Shown here: positions 28,114-37,667 of the stretch, one piece after another
Layout: every line of letters starts with the position of its first letter
Numbering within the stretch: the stretch's first letter is position 1
Translations under genes and position numbers: made by a program
Origin: Brevibacillus sp.
GTDB lineage: Bacteria > Bacillota > Bacilli > Brevibacillales > Brevibacillaceae
Reading direction: 5' to 3'
NCBI GenBank assembly: GCA_017656235.1
Contig: JACDOF010000001.1
Coordinates: 1,054,001 to 1,118,000, forward strand
DNA: 64,000 nucleotides
Notes under the pieces: generated by a model
Database searches by the model: none
What the model saw: only the letters and a program-made list of their open reading frames with translations
What the model was told of the DNA's origin: nothing

Positions 28114-29148
28114 TTATTGTTTAAATACTTCTGGATACAACAGCGGAGGAGCCTGCTCCACGATCAGTTTGGCGGCAATTGGCCCGCGGCCGCGCGACCA
28201 AATGTTCCGGTCCACTTCATGGACACGTCCGTTCTGAACTGCATTCAGTTTGGACCAGACCGCGTTTCCTTTCAACTTCTCGCTGATCAGGTCATCTTTG
28301 TTGGACATCAGGAACAGCACCTGCGGGTTTAGCTCAATCAACTTCTCCAGATTCAGTTTGACGAGGCGGCTCTCACTGGCCAGTTCCTTGTTTTCACCGG
28401 CACTCTCTTCGCTGGTCAATTCACTGTATTTCAAGGCGTAATCTGCTCCCAGCGAAGTGAGGATGGAGCCCACGAAGGAATTGTCGAGCCACATCGCATA
28501 TTCGTCACCGATCATGTACATGCCCATCGCACTGACATGACCCGACGCCTTCCCTTTGACCTCATCCAGTTTTGCCTTGAACTCGGAGACGAAGGCCTCC
28601 GCCTCCTGTTTTTTGCCGAGAATGTCCCCCAGCAAGATGTGGTGTTCCATCGCTTCTTCCCAGGAGTTGGCCCGGTACGAAAGGGTTGGCGCAATTTTTT
28701 GCAGTTCATCCTTGATCGCAGCAGAAAAGTTATCCTCCATTACAATCAAATCCGGCTCAAGGGAGAGAATCGTCTCCAGATTGGGTTCGCGGCGATCGCC
28801 CACCGAAGTGGTGTTTTTCAATCCTTCCTGGAGGTACTCCGGCACACCTGTCGGCGGCAGGGCCATTCCTACGGGTTCGACGCCCAGCGCCACCAAGGAG
28901 TCAAGCGATTCGATACTGAGACCGACAACACGCTTGGGAATACCCTTGATGCGAAACTCACCGCCTGGAGTTTGAAAAACGCGCTCTTCTTCTCCACCGT
29001 CCGCATTCGCGTTCGTGCCGGCGGCCTCCCCTCCGGCAGCACCCGCTTCGGGCTGCGATGTGCTTTGACCGCCACATCCGGCCAATAACGCTGCGCCAAC
29101 CAAAAAAACGAGCAGCATTGTCAACCAGAGATTGTTTTGTTTATTCAT
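28114..29148 (-). CDS. iron-siderophore ABC transporter substrate-binding lipoprotein
   Basis: The 344-residue protein has a lipoprotein signal (hydrophobic segment then LLAGCGG, lipidated Cys near residue 25). An Ala/Gly/Glu-rich tether and a periplasmic-binding-protein type III fold follow, with KRVVGLSIESLDSLVALGV and LEPDLIVMEDNF segments. It captures ferric siderophores outside the membrane and delivers them to the two FecCD permeases downstream. Two Fur-like boxes lie upstream, supporting iron regulation. GGAGAGG precedes the ATG. Confidence 0.93.
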   Translation of the reverse strand: MNKQNNLWLTMLLVFLVGAALLAGCGGQSTSQPEAGAAGGEAAGTNANADGGEEERVFQTPGGEFRIKGIPKRVVGLSIESLDSLVALGVEPVGMALPPTGVPEYLQEGLKNTTSVGDRREPNLETILSLEPDLIVMEDNFSAAIKDELQKIAPTLSYRANSWEEAMEHHILLGDILGKKQEAEAFVSEFKAKLDEVKGKASGHVSAMGMYMIGDEYAMWLDNSFVGSILTSLGADYALKYSELTSEESAGENKELASESRLVKLNLEKLIELNPQVLFLMSNKDDLISEKLKGNAVWSKLNAVQNGRVHEVDRNIWSRGRGPIAAKLIVEQAPPLLYPEVFKQ

Positions 29149-29181
29149 CTGTGACCTCTCCTGTCTATGTAGTCTTAATAA

Positions 29182-29196
29182 TAAGAATCATTCTCA
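29182..29196. promoter_or_regulatory. Fur box proximal to the siderophore operon
   Basis: TAAGAAT-C-ATTCTCA is a 7-1-7 inverted repeat; on the minus strand it reads TGAGAATGATTCTTA, close to the TGATAATnATTATCA Fur core. It lies about 35 bases upstream of the binding-protein start. Confidence 0.75.
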
Positions 29197-29259
29197 ACTT
29201 GCCAGTTAAAAAAGAACCATGTTCAAGCTGACACACTGCAGTTTCAGCTGCTATATGGT

Positions 29260-29280
29260 TGATAATGATAATGACTATCA
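29260..29280. promoter_or_regulatory. distal, overlapping Fur boxes
   Basis: TGATAATGATAATGACTATCA contains TGATAAT-G-ACTATCA at 29266-29280, one mismatch from the 7-1-7 Fur core, plus a second overlapping TGATAAT unit. It is about 110 bases upstream of the binding-protein start. Confidence 0.75.
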
Positions 29281-29412
29281 TTTATCAAGACCCACTACAG
29301 ATAATAAACGATGCTTCTGCTGCTGTAAACCCCTTTTTTTCTCGTTGAAAACACTACGACGGACAAAATCAAGGGAAACTTGTACGCTGATTTGTCCAGC
29401 ATCCGCTGCAAC

Positions 29413-29447
29413 GAAAAACCGGCTTCCCGAATTGAAAGCCGGTTTTC
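29413..29447 (-). terminator. terminator after efp
   Basis: GAAAAACCGGCTT (29413-29425) pairs with AAGCCGGTTTTC (29436-29447); on the minus strand five T end the stem. It lies 14 bases past the efp stop and may act weakly in the other direction. Between it and the siderophore operon start the roughly 265 bases hold Fur boxes but no gene. Confidence 0.85.
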
Positions 29448-29460
29448 GCCCCTTGTCATC

Positions 29461-30018
29461 TTACGCACGGGAAACATAAGCTTCCGTACGCGTGTCTATG
29501 ATCAGTTTGTCGCCTTCGTTCACAAACAGCGGTACGTTGACCACGAATCCCGTTTCCAGCACCGCTTTTTTGGTAGCGCCGGTCGCCGTGTCCCCTTTGA
29601 CACCAGGCTCGCACTCCGTTACCACCAGTTCCACGGTGTTCGGCAGTTGAATCCCGATGGTCTCTCCGTTGTACTGCATCACCTGCACGTTCATGTTTTC
29701 CTTGAGGAATTTCAGCTCGCGCTCAATCTGGCTGCGGGTAAAGGTGATCTGTTCAAAGGTCTCCGTGTTCATAAACGTATACTCATCCCCGCTGGAGTAC
29801 AGGTACTGCATGGTGCTGGTTTCGATGCGTGCCGGATTTACCTTTTCACCACCGCGGAATGTCATCTCGGTAATGTTGCCGTTGCGCAGGTTGCGCAGTT
29901 TGGAGCGCACGAATGCCGCGCCCTTCCCGGGTTTTACATGTTGGAATTCGATTACCTGATAAATGTTTCCATCCACTTCAATCGTCAAACCGGTACGAAA
30001 GTCGTTTACGGATATCAT
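29461..30018 (-). CDS. efp: elongation factor P
   Basis: EF-P rescues ribosomes stalled at proline runs. The 185-residue protein has three beta domains and the tip loop [18 protein letters not shown] containing Lys32, which is modified in many bacteria. The start [17 protein letters not shown] follows GGAGG at 6 bases; an in-frame GTG one codon upstream is less likely. It lies downstream of pepQ, as in B. subtilis yqhT-efp. Confidence 0.97.
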   Translation of the reverse strand: MISVNDFRTGLTIEVDGNIYQVIEFQHVKPGKGAAFVRSKLRNLRNGNITEMTFRGGEKVNPARIETSTMQYLYSSGDEYTFMNTETFEQITFTRSQIERELKFLKENMNVQVMQYNGETIGIQLPNTVELVVTECEPGVKGDTATGATKKAVLETGFVVNVPLFVNEGDKLIIDTRTEAYVSRA

Positions 30019-30058
30019 CACAAGCCTCCTAACAGAACAATAACAGCAATATTATAAA

Positions 30059-31132
30059 TTAGATCGGCAAAATGAGCAACTCTTTCGTCGAGCGGGTCAA
30101 GATCTCGCAGCCGTTCTCCGTGATCAGCACATCATCTTCAATCCGTACCCCGCCAAGGCCGCTGATGTAGATGCCTGGCTCAACGGTTACCAGCATGCCC
30201 GGCGCGAGCACCATGTCGCTATTCATCGCCAAACCGGGGCGCTCATGCACTTCCAGTCCCAGACCGTGCCCGGTACTGTGGCCAAACGCTTCGCCGTAGC
30301 CGGCAGCGGCAATCACGTCGCGGGTCAAGGCATCGGCCTCCCTTCCGGTCATGCCGGCGCGAATCTTTGCCACCCCGTTTTGCTGCGCTTTCTGAACAAT
30401 CTCGTAAATCTTTTTCATCTGCGGATCGGGCTCGCCTACGGCCACTGTTCGCGTGATGTCGGAAGCGTACCCCTGGTATAAGGCACCGAAATCCATCGTT
30501 ACCATTTCCCCGGCCTGTATGACTTTGCCGCTGGCCCGTCCGTGCGGCAGGGCTCCGCGCTCACCCGATGCGACGATGATGTCAAACGCGGCCCCCTCAG
30601 CCCCGTTTTTCTTCATAAAATACTCCAACTCCAGCGCTACATCTCGTTCCCGCACCCCTGGTTTGATGTACCCCAGGATGTGGCTGAACGCCTCATCGGC
30701 AATGCGTACCGCTTCACGGATCACGGCCAGCTCTGACTCGTCCTTGATCATCCGCAGGCGCTCGATCATGCCTACCGTTGGCACCAGTTCAATTCCGTCA
30801 AAATGAGATCGCCACTCTTCATAGACATCAAATGTTACCGCCTGTTTTTCAAAGCCGAGCCGCTTAACCCCCATCGCTTGCAGCTGTCGTAAAATTGCTC
30901 CCTTTTCGTCACGGTGGTGGTTGATCACCTTAAAATCGGGCGCCTCTTCCTGTGCCTGGTCGATGTAGCGGAAATCCGTCAACAGCACGGCGTGATCCTG
31001 CGATACGATGACCAGGCCGGCCGAGCCGGTGAAACCGCTGATGTAGCGGCGGTTAACAGCATGATAGGTAATGATTGCATCAAGCTGCTGTTCCTTGAGC
31101 TCGGTTCGAAGTCGTTCCAATCGCTTCTGCAA
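30059..31132 (-). CDS. M24 family Xaa-Pro dipeptidase/aminopeptidase (YqhT-like)
   Basis: The 357-residue enzyme has a creatinase-like N-terminal domain and a pita-bread C-terminal domain. The metal ligands are visible: VTMDFGALYQGYASDITRT (Asp pair), GHSTGHGLGLEVHE (His), VEPGIYI (Glu) and GVRIEDDVL (Glu). It hydrolyses Xaa-Pro peptides with Mn or Co. The ORF is open upstream to 31264, but TTG 31132 with GGGGAGAGG upstream gives the family length and start (LQKRLERLR). Confidence 0.92.
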   Translation of the reverse strand: MQKRLERLRTELKEQQLDAIITYHAVNRRYISGFTGSAGLVIVSQDHAVLLTDFRYIDQAQEEAPDFKVINHHRDEKGAILRQLQAMGVKRLGFEKQAVTFDVYEEWRSHFDGIELVPTVGMIERLRMIKDESELAVIREAVRIADEAFSHILGYIKPGVRERDVALELEYFMKKNGAEGAAFDIIVASGERGALPHGRASGKVIQAGEMVTMDFGALYQGYASDITRTVAVGEPDPQMKKIYEIVQKAQQNGVAKIRAGMTGREADALTRDVIAAAGYGEAFGHSTGHGLGLEVHERPGLAMNSDMVLAPGMLVTVEPGIYISGLGGVRIEDDVLITENGCEILTRSTKELLILPI

Positions 31133-31218
31133 AATCCTCTCCCCTTTCCATTGTTCCCCTTCCGTCACTGTAATCAGAAAGCCTGCCGCACTCGGGCACT
31201 CGGCTGTTCCTGATGTTC

Positions 31219-31662
31219 CTATCGTTTCTTTTGCAAGTGTCGAACCAGCGCACGCAGCGCCCATTCATAACCGCTGCTGCCCAGTCCGGTGATCTGCCCC
31301 AATGCCACCGGAGCTATGACGGAATGATGGCGAAATGCCTCCCGCGCATGAACATTAGAGAGATGCACCTCAATGGTCGGCAGATTGACGGCGGTAATCG
31401 CGTCCCGAAGCGCATAGCAATAGTGAGTAAAAGCTCCCGGATTGATGATAATCCCGTCGTGCACTCCCCGGGCTGCGTGAATGGCATCAATCAGTTCTCC
31501 TTCGTGATTGGACTGCCGGTGCGTGATGGTGCTGCCAACCTCTTCTGCCACCTTTGACAGGTGCGTCACGATATCGTCCAGCGTTTCATATCCGTACACC
31601 TCCGGCTCCCGTGTGCCCAATAGATTCAGGTTGGGACCATTCAGCACCAACAAGGAAAACAT
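31219..31662 (-). CDS. aroQ: type II 3-dehydroquinate dehydratase
   Basis: AroQ dehydrates 3-dehydroquinate in the shikimate pathway. The 147-residue protein has the active-site motif [32 protein letters not shown] and [22 protein letters not shown] 31662 follows GGAGGG at 8 bases; the ORF is open further upstream to 31734. It leads the aroQ-pepQ-efp operon. Confidence 0.97.
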   Translation of the reverse strand: MFSLLVLNGPNLNLLGTREPEVYGYETLDDIVTHLSKVAEEVGSTITHRQSNHEGELIDAIHAARGVHDGIIINPGAFTHYCYALRDAITAVNLPTIEVHLSNVHAREAFRHHSVIAPVALGQITGLGSSGYEWALRALVRHLQKKR

Positions 31663-31734
31663 GGTGGAAACCCTCCATTCAAGAGAATTTTTCCAAACCA
31701 TTTTAGCATACCCGACACACGCTTGAACAGGCAT

Positions 31735-32199
31735 TCAGATCTGGTCGTACCGCTCAGCCGTCAAGCTGATTCCGATAAAGAGTCCCAGAGAGAGAAACCA
31801 GGCCAGTTCCGTACTCAACGTGTTTGCATTCCAGCGCCACATCTGCAAAAACTGACCGAACAGCAGAAACAGGGCGCCCCCATACAAAACACCGCCCCAC
31901 CACTGCTGAAAGCGGGAAAATAGGATTCCGTACAGAACAGTCGCCAGCAGGATCAACACAAACAGCACGATGACCCCGAGTACCACGCCCGTGCGCGTTC
32001 CTTCCTCCCCCATTCCCATAAACGGCCGGGAAAAGACGCCATTTCCATACGGAGTGAAGTGAAAGAAACGGGAAATCGCCCGTAAAAACGCCCACAAGAT
32101 TGTAGCCGCCACCGCAACCTCCAACATTTTTGCGAAGCGATGCGGCCGTACAACCATTCCGCTATCACGTACGGCCTGCCTGCTCTTGGTTCCATACAT
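31735..32199 (-). CDS. yqhR: YqhR-like membrane protein
   Basis: The 154-residue protein has four hydrophobic segments and the conserved FLRAISRFFHFTPYGNGV motif near residue 38, matching YqhR of Bacillales. The function is unknown. The ATG at 32199 follows GAGGTGATC; the frame is open upstream to 32277. It is divergent from yqhQ. Confidence 0.88.
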   Translation of the reverse strand: MYGTKSRQAVRDSGMVVRPHRFAKMLEVAVAATILWAFLRAISRFFHFTPYGNGVFSRPFMGMGEEGTRTGVVLGVIVLFVLILLATVLYGILFSRFQQWWGGVLYGGALFLLFGQFLQMWRWNANTLSTELAWFLSLGLFIGISLTAERYDQI

Positions 32200-32326
32200 G
32201 TGCTGATCACCTCGTTGGTAGTATGTGCACAGCCAGTCGTTTTCAGCAGGTCGATTGGAAAAAGCAGCAATCTCCATATAGCAGAAGACTGCGGTTTGCG
32301 CTAAAATGAAAGAGAAGAGGACGGTG

Positions 32327-33271
32327 ATGTTTTTGGCGCAGCAAAACGTACCCAGCTATGGTGGTCAGGCCGTGATCGAAGGTGTCATGTTCGGTGGCAA
32401 ACGTGTGACCATCACGGCGATTCGTAAAAAAAATCAGGAAATCGCATTCTATGAAGAACCACGCAAAGAGAGCAAATGGATCAAACCTCTGAAGAAGATT
32501 CCGTTTATCCGCGGGATTGTCGGGCTGATCGAAGCAAGTGCCAACGGAGCGAAGCACTTGAACTTCTCCACGGAACAGTACAGCATGGATGAGGGCGTTG
32601 AGGGTGATCAGGCAGGGCCGTCCAAGTTGACGCTGATCCTGGGAGTGGCCGTCGTAGGTGTGCTCTCGTTTTTGTTTGGCAAACTGCTGTTCACTGTTGT
32701 TCCAGCGATGATGGCGGGCTTCCTGTTTGGCCAGTGGATTCCCAACGGAATATGGCAAAACCTGGTGGAAGGCGGCATCAAGATCGTGCTGCTGCTTGCC
32801 TATATTACCGCCATCGCTCAGACGCCGCTGATCAAGAGGCTCTTTCAATATCACGGAGCCGAACACAAGGTGATTAACGCCTATGAATCAGGGGTAGAAT
32901 TAACAGTAAAAAACGTGCAGCAATTCTCCACGCTGCACTACCGATGCGGCAGCAGCTTCATCATCTTTACGGTACTCGTCGGCGTGATTGTCTACTCCCT
33001 ATTCGAGTACAACACCATGTGGGAGCGTGTTGTTCAGCGAATTTATCTGCTGCCTGTGGTGATCGGCGTTTCGTACGAAGTGCTGCAGTGGACAAACCGC
33101 TTCCGTGAAACACCTGTCCTGCGATACCTCGGCTACCCCGGATTGTGGCTGCAAAAGATCACGACCCGCGAACCCGACGACAGCCAGGTGGAGGTCGCCA
33201 TTGCCTCTTTTAAAAGGATGCAGGAACGCGACCGGCTCCTTGGCGATACCCCGTTTGCTTCAACCGGTTAG
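32327..33271 (+). CDS. yqhQ: YqhQ-like membrane protein (DUF1385)
   Basis: The 314-residue protein begins with the DUF1385 signature SYGGQAVIEGVMFGGK and has four membrane segments in the middle with a conserved LFQYHGAEHKVINAYESG motif near residue 180 and LHYRCGSSF near 210. Metal or lipid binding has been proposed for the family, but no activity is established. GAGGACGG precedes ATG 32327; an ATG at 32306 lacks an RBS. It is followed 32 bases later by a small membrane gene. Confidence 0.92.
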   Translation: MFLAQQNVPSYGGQAVIEGVMFGGKRVTITAIRKKNQEIAFYEEPRKESKWIKPLKKIPFIRGIVGLIEASANGAKHLNFSTEQYSMDEGVEGDQAGPSKLTLILGVAVVGVLSFLFGKLLFTVVPAMMAGFLFGQWIPNGIWQNLVEGGIKIVLLLAYITAIAQTPLIKRLFQYHGAEHKVINAYESGVELTVKNVQQFSTLHYRCGSSFIIFTVLVGVIVYSLFEYNTMWERVVQRIYLLPVVIGVSYEVLQWTNRFRETPVLRYLGYPGLWLQKITTREPDDSQVEVAIASFKRMQERDRLLGDTPFASTG

Positions 33272-33303
33272 CAAGCTTCCAAATTGTTCGAGGTGAGGCC
33301 TTC

Positions 33304-33639
33304 ATGTCCATGCGCGTTCACCCCATCATCCAGCTTGTACTGCTGTTTGCGGTCATCGGCTTTATTGATCGTCTGGTGACGCAGCCGATTGAAACGCTGT
33401 TGATCATCATCATGACAGCGCTCGTCATCTACCTGGTAAACAATTACATGAAGACAGGCCGCTTCCTGCCCGGCAAGATCACGCCGGCAGCGAAGCGGCA
33501 GCGTCCGTCCGTCCGGGGCAGCATAAAAAAAGGAGCCGCCGGATCGCGCAAGCACTTTCCGTTTCAGGTAATCGACGGGAAAAAAGGTAAAGAAAACGGC
33601 AAGCTGGAAAAGGAGCAAGAACCGAAAACATACCAGTAA
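33304..33639 (+). CDS. SA1362/YqhP-like small membrane protein
   Basis: The 111-residue protein has two N-terminal hydrophobic segments (LVLLFAVIGFID and ETLLIIIMTALVIYLV) and a Lys/Arg-rich tail. The placement after yqhQ and overall form match the SA1362/YqhP family. The identification is by context and pattern. The tail is basic and likely disordered. Confidence 0.65.
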   Translation: MSMRVHPIIQLVLLFAVIGFIDRLVTQPIETLLIIIMTALVIYLVNNYMKTGRFLPGKITPAAKRQRPSVRGSIKKGAAGSRKHFPFQVIDGKKGKENGKLEKEQEPKTYQ

Positions 33640-33657
33640 TCGGATAGGAGAGGATAT

Positions 33658-33688
33658 GGCTTTCCACTAGTGTGGGACAGCCTTTTTT
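33658..33688 (+). terminator. terminator after the yqhQ operon
   Basis: GGCTTTCCAC and GTGGGACAGCC form a hairpin (33658-33682) followed by six T on the plus strand. It lies about 20 bases past the stop at 33639 and separates this operon from the convergent patatin-like gene. Confidence 0.8.
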
Positions 33689-33702
33689 GTTTATGGCGGA
33701 AA

Positions 33703-34692
33703 TCAGCAGCCTCGGCCTGCCCGATCGGATGACTCCCCCCGTTTGATTCCGTTTTGCGAAGGCGGCGTTCGAAACTGTTTTACGTATTGTGTGAAGTCCC
33801 AGGTGGCCAGGAAACGGGATGCGGCGTCACGGCCAGATTGGTACATACGCCTGCGCATCTGTGGAGTGAGCCGAAATTGTGTTGCCCGTATGCCCCGTAT
33901 GGGGATAAATATCGTCCGCACCTTTTGGGCTTTTTCGACATACAGGCGGTCATGGGCTTCCAGCATAGTGGTGACCAGCGCTTTGCTGTACGAGAGAATA
34001 CCGATTATTTTGTTCTCCGTGACAGGCCCATCCTCTCCATCGGGAGGAGGGGCACTCAGCCTGAAACCAAACGTGGGCCAACGCGGCTGAGCCGGCGTAT
34101 CAAACAACCAGACGGGAAAATTGCTTAACAGCCCTCCGTCTACGGTGTAGTGAGCTTCTTTGGTGACCGAATGATGCATGCGGCAGGGTTGAAAGAAAAA
34201 CGGAATTGCGGAACTCATCCGGACGGCACGGGCAATCGGAAACGTGGACGGGTCAATCTGAAAATGTGTCAGATCATCCGGGAGAATCAGCATCCTGTTA
34301 TCAGAAATATCTGACACGATCAGCTTTAATTTTTCCGGGGGCAGGTCGCCAAACGTACGAATCCCTTTGCGCCTGAGCAGACTGTCGATAAACAGTTCCA
34401 GCGGCTGGTTGGAATACAGCCCTTTTTTACACAACAAGGCGCAAGCGGGACCGATCAACGGGAGCCTTGACCATCGGCTTCTGCCAAGCAGGGACTGATA
34501 GTCGAACTCCTCAAAAATCGCCTGCAGTTCGTGACTGGTGTAGCCTGCACTCAACAAGCTGGCAACAATCGAACCGGCAGACGTCCCCGCCAGTCTGTTC
34601 CATCGGTAACCGTGTTCTTCCATGACCTGGAGAGCCCCGATAAAGGCAATCCCTTTTACTCCCCCACCTTCAAAAACAGCGTCCGCATTCAT
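33703..34692 (-). CDS. yqhO: patatin-like phospholipase (YqhO-like)
   Basis: The 329-residue protein has a patatin fold with the glycine-rich oxyanion motif GGGVKGIAF, the catalytic serine in GTSAGS near residue 39, and the DGG motif (VDGGLLSNFP) containing the catalytic Asp near 188. A lipid acyl hydrolase role is inferred; the substrate is unknown. Membership of the yqh block and neighbouring mntR agree with B. subtilis YqhO. The start is ATG 34692 with GGGGGTGAAG upstream. Confidence 0.9.
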   Translation of the reverse strand: MNADAVFEGGGVKGIAFIGALQVMEEHGYRWNRLAGTSAGSIVASLLSAGYTSHELQAIFEEFDYQSLLGRSRWSRLPLIGPACALLCKKGLYSNQPLELFIDSLLRRKGIRTFGDLPPEKLKLIVSDISDNRMLILPDDLTHFQIDPSTFPIARAVRMSSAIPFFFQPCRMHHSVTKEAHYTVDGGLLSNFPVWLFDTPAQPRWPTFGFRLSAPPPDGEDGPVTENKIIGILSYSKALVTTMLEAHDRLYVEKAQKVRTIFIPIRGIRATQFRLTPQMRRRMYQSGRDAASRFLATWDFTQYVKQFRTPPSQNGIKRGESSDRAGRGC

Positions 34693-34756
34693 CACACTTC
34701 ACCCCCTATCTGTATCATAGCGAGTGAAGGGTTTTCCTGTCTCCAGAATTATGCAC

Positions 34757-34792
34757 ATCAAAAAGCCACAGATCCCATCAACCTGTGGCTTT
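34757..34792 (-). terminator. terminator after mntR
   Basis: AAAGCCACAG and CTGTGGCTTT (34783-34792) form a 10-bp stem, with a T-run on the minus strand. It lies directly after the mntR stop at 34801. Confidence 0.8.
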
Positions 34793-34800
34793 CATCACAA

Positions 34801-35229
34801 TTATTCGTCCTTACTCTCATCTTCCTCGCGGATTCGCTTCAGCTCCAGTGCGCGTGCAGGATCTTCCTGGAAGTATTTGACCAGGTACCCAATGCAGGTG
34901 ATCGATTCCCGGCTCAAATGATGCTCGATCCCTTCCACGTCTGCAAAAATGTGCTCCTCATCAACACCGATCAGACGAAGAAACTCTTCCAACAACGTAT
35001 GCCGATCGACCAGGCGCTTGCCGATTTTTTTCCCCTTGGGGGTGAGGACAAGTCCCCTGTATTTTTCGTAAACCAGATATTGATCTTTATCCAGCTTCTG
35101 CACCATCTTGGTCACAGAAGAGGGGTGCACTTCCAGTGCTTCGGCAATATCGGAGACTCGGGCGTATCCTTTTTCTTCGATTAAACTGTAGATTCTTTCC
35201 AGATAATCTTCCATGCTGGGCGTCGGCAC
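34801..35229 (-). CDS. mntR: manganese-dependent regulator MntR
   Basis: The 142-residue DtxR-family protein represses Mn uptake genes when Mn is plentiful. The N-terminal winged helix contains [16 protein letters not shown], and metal ligands Asp8 and Glu11 sit in [17 protein letters not shown] near residue 99 holds further ligands. Length and start (GTG 35229, GAGGG upstream) match the family. MntR-controlled transport genes are not in this window. Confidence 0.96.
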   Translation of the reverse strand: MPTPSMEDYLERIYSLIEEKGYARVSDIAEALEVHPSSVTKMVQKLDKDQYLVYEKYRGLVLTPKGKKIGKRLVDRHTLLEEFLRLIGVDEEHIFADVEGIEHHLSRESITCIGYLVKYFQEDPARALELKRIREEDESKDE

Positions 35230-35358
35230 ACGTCATCCCTCGTTTCTATCAACCAATCTTCACCAATACAGTATGCTCACTTATCATACCGCGCGAAGTG
35301 GCTCTGATGCAAGGAAAACCTGTCCTTCTTGCAAAAATTGTCGAATCGTGACTGATTT

Positions 35359-37635
35359 TTACCACTTCCACAAACGCATACTGTTTCCAATGACCAGCAG
35401 GGCGGCGCCGGTATCACTGAGAACGGCAATCCACAGAGTCAGCCAATCCGGCAGGATCAACAGTAAGGCGATCGCTTTGATGCTGATTGAAAACCAGATA
35501 TTCTGCTTGATAATCGCCAGGGCCTGCCGGCTGAGGGAACCCAGTTCAGGCAGTCTCTCGATCGAATCGGCCATCAGCACGACGTCGGCAGTCTCCATCG
35601 CCGTGTCGGTACCCGCGGCTCCCATTGCCACCCCCAAATCGGCTGCAGCCAGGGCGGGCGCGTCGTTAATTCCGTCGCCAATCATCGCCACCGTTCCTTT
35701 CTGCTTCAACCGCCTGATTTGCTCCAGCTTTTGTTCGGGCAGCAGGTTGGCCTTAAAGTGGAAAATACCCAACTGGCGGGCCACACGCTCTGCCGTTCCT
35801 TCGTGATCACCGGTTAACATCACCGACTGAATGCCGCTACGCTTCAGCTGCCGCACGGTTTCGGCACTGGCCGGTCGTACCGTGTCGGCAGCGGCTATCA
35901 TTCCCAGCAGCCGTCTGCCGCTGCCGATCAACACAATTGACCATCCCTCCTGACGCCATTGGGTCAGGACGTCCTGTACGGCCGTGAGGTCAATCCCCAA
36001 CTCGTGAGACAGGCACATGTTCCCCGCATAATAGTTCGTTCCGTCCAGTACGGCGCTGGCACCTTTTCCACTGATCGCCTGATGGCGGGTGGCCTCTGCC
36101 CAGGTGATGCCCTGTTCACGGGCGTACTGGACGATGGCCCGTGCAATCGGATGCTGTGAGTGTTCCTCAATGGCGGCTGCAACACCCAGCAGTTGGCTGA
36201 GGGGGACATCACCCACCGTCTTTACTGCAACCACCTGCGGCTCTCCTCTGGTCAATGTACCGGTTTTATCAAAGGCAACATGGGTCAGGCGGCCTGCTGT
36301 CTCCAGCGCCGCTCCACCCTTGATCAGCACTCCCTGTTTGGCGGCATGTCCGATTGCCGAGACGACTGCTACGGGCGTGGAGATGACAAGTGCACAGGGG
36401 CAGGCGATCACCAGCAGCTCCAGGCCGCGATAAAACCAGGTCTCCCAGTCGCCGGTGACCAGTGATGGAATGGAGATTACAGCAGCCGAAAAGGCAACCA
36501 CTACCGGGGTATAGAGGCGAGCAAAGCGGTCAACAAGCTGCTCGGTGGGTGCCTTGTTCTCCTGTGCTTCCTCTACCAGGTGAACGATCCGGGAAATCAT
36601 GGCAGCAGAAGCGGGTTTGGTCACTTTCACTTCCAATACTCCACTTTCATTTACCGTTCCAGCGTAAACTTCATCGCCAGGCCGCTTCTCCACCGGCAGC
36701 GATTCCCCTGTGAGCGGGGCCTGATTAACATCAGAGCTGCCACGTGTGACGACACCGTCCAGGGGAATTCGTTCCCCCGGTTTCACCAGGATGATTTCAC
36801 CGGGAACAATATTGTTCACCTTTCTCCTCTGCCACCCCTGCGCTGTCCAAACTGATGCATCCGCAGGGGCAAGCTGCATCAGCTTGCGGATCGACTGGCG
36901 TGTCCGGGAGATTGATCCCGACTGCAGCGCGCTCCCCAGCGCAAACAAGAAGACAACAGTCGCCCCTTCTGCCCATTCTCCGATTGCAGCCGCGCCTGCT
37001 GCGGCCAGCGTCATCAGCACGTTCATGTCAAGTGATCGACTCTTTAGCGCATACCAGGCATTCCGAGCTGCCTTGCCACCGGCGACAAGCATCGCCAGGA
37101 CGTAAAATGGCGCAGCCAGTTGAGCGGTTGAGTCCGCATGGAGAAAAGACAACAAATATCCTGTCAACAGGAAAAGACCCGACAGCGCCGTAGTACGCAA
37201 ATTCGGAATAATCCACCTCGAATCGGCTTCGGCTTGGCGCGACACTCTTCCGCTCGTATCAGCAGGAACAGCCCGATAACCTGCTCGCTCCACTACCCTC
37301 ACAACAGTTTCCACGGGTCCGTCGTAAGCTAATTTCATCTTGGCCGTGTGAAAGTTAATAGACACATCGCGGATTCCCAGTTCATGTCTGACGTGTTTTT
37401 TCAACGCCTCTGCACAGGAAGCGCAGTCCATTCCTTCGATCAAGTATACCTGAATGGATGAGTTTTCCTGAGTTCCGGTGATTTCGTCATAGATCACAGT
37501 ATCTGACTTTGACTCAGCGGTGGTTTCGTTAACGGTACGTTTTTTGGGAGAAGTACCGTCCTGCATGAATGATGCACGTGTTGCACTGTTGTCGCAGCAT
37601 GGGCCAGAGCGGAATTGGGTCGGCTTGTGATTCAT
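35359..37635 (-). CDS. cadA: Zn/Cd/Pb-exporting P1B-type ATPase
   Basis: The 758-residue protein has an N-terminal heavy-metal domain with GMDCASC near residue 70. A transport-site CPC motif (IACPCALVIST), DKTGTLT phosphorylation site, SQHPIA motif and GDGINDAPALAAADLG hinge follow. CPC with an ArsR-family CadC next door points to Zn/Cd/Pb export. The first 60 residues carry extra His and Cys (NHKP, GPCCDN) before the metal domain. An operator overlaps the promoter at 37668-37710. Confidence 0.94.
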   Translation of the reverse strand: MNHKPTQFRSGPCCDNSATRASFMQDGTSPKKRTVNETTAESKSDTVIYDEITGTQENSSIQVYLIEGMDCASCAEALKKHVRHELGIRDVSINFHTAKMKLAYDGPVETVVRVVERAGYRAVPADTSGRVSRQAEADSRWIIPNLRTTALSGLFLLTGYLLSFLHADSTAQLAAPFYVLAMLVAGGKAARNAWYALKSRSLDMNVLMTLAAAGAAAIGEWAEGATVVFLFALGSALQSGSISRTRQSIRKLMQLAPADASVWTAQGWQRRKVNNIVPGEIILVKPGERIPLDGVVTRGSSDVNQAPLTGESLPVEKRPGDEVYAGTVNESGVLEVKVTKPASAAMISRIVHLVEEAQENKAPTEQLVDRFARLYTPVVVAFSAAVISIPSLVTGDWETWFYRGLELLVIACPCALVISTPVAVVSAIGHAAKQGVLIKGGAALETAGRLTHVAFDKTGTLTRGEPQVVAVKTVGDVPLSQLLGVAAAIEEHSQHPIARAIVQYAREQGITWAEATRHQAISGKGASAVLDGTNYYAGNMCLSHELGIDLTAVQDVLTQWRQEGWSIVLIGSGRRLLGMIAAADTVRPASAETVRQLKRSGIQSVMLTGDHEGTAERVARQLGIFHFKANLLPEQKLEQIRRLKQKGTVAMIGDGINDAPALAAADLGVAMGAAGTDTAMETADVVLMADSIERLPELGSLSRQALAIIKQNIWFSISIKAIALLLILPDWLTLWIAVLSDTGAALLVIGNSMRLWKW

Positions 37636-37667
37636 CGGTTGCTCATCCTTTCTCTCTACTTATGGTT

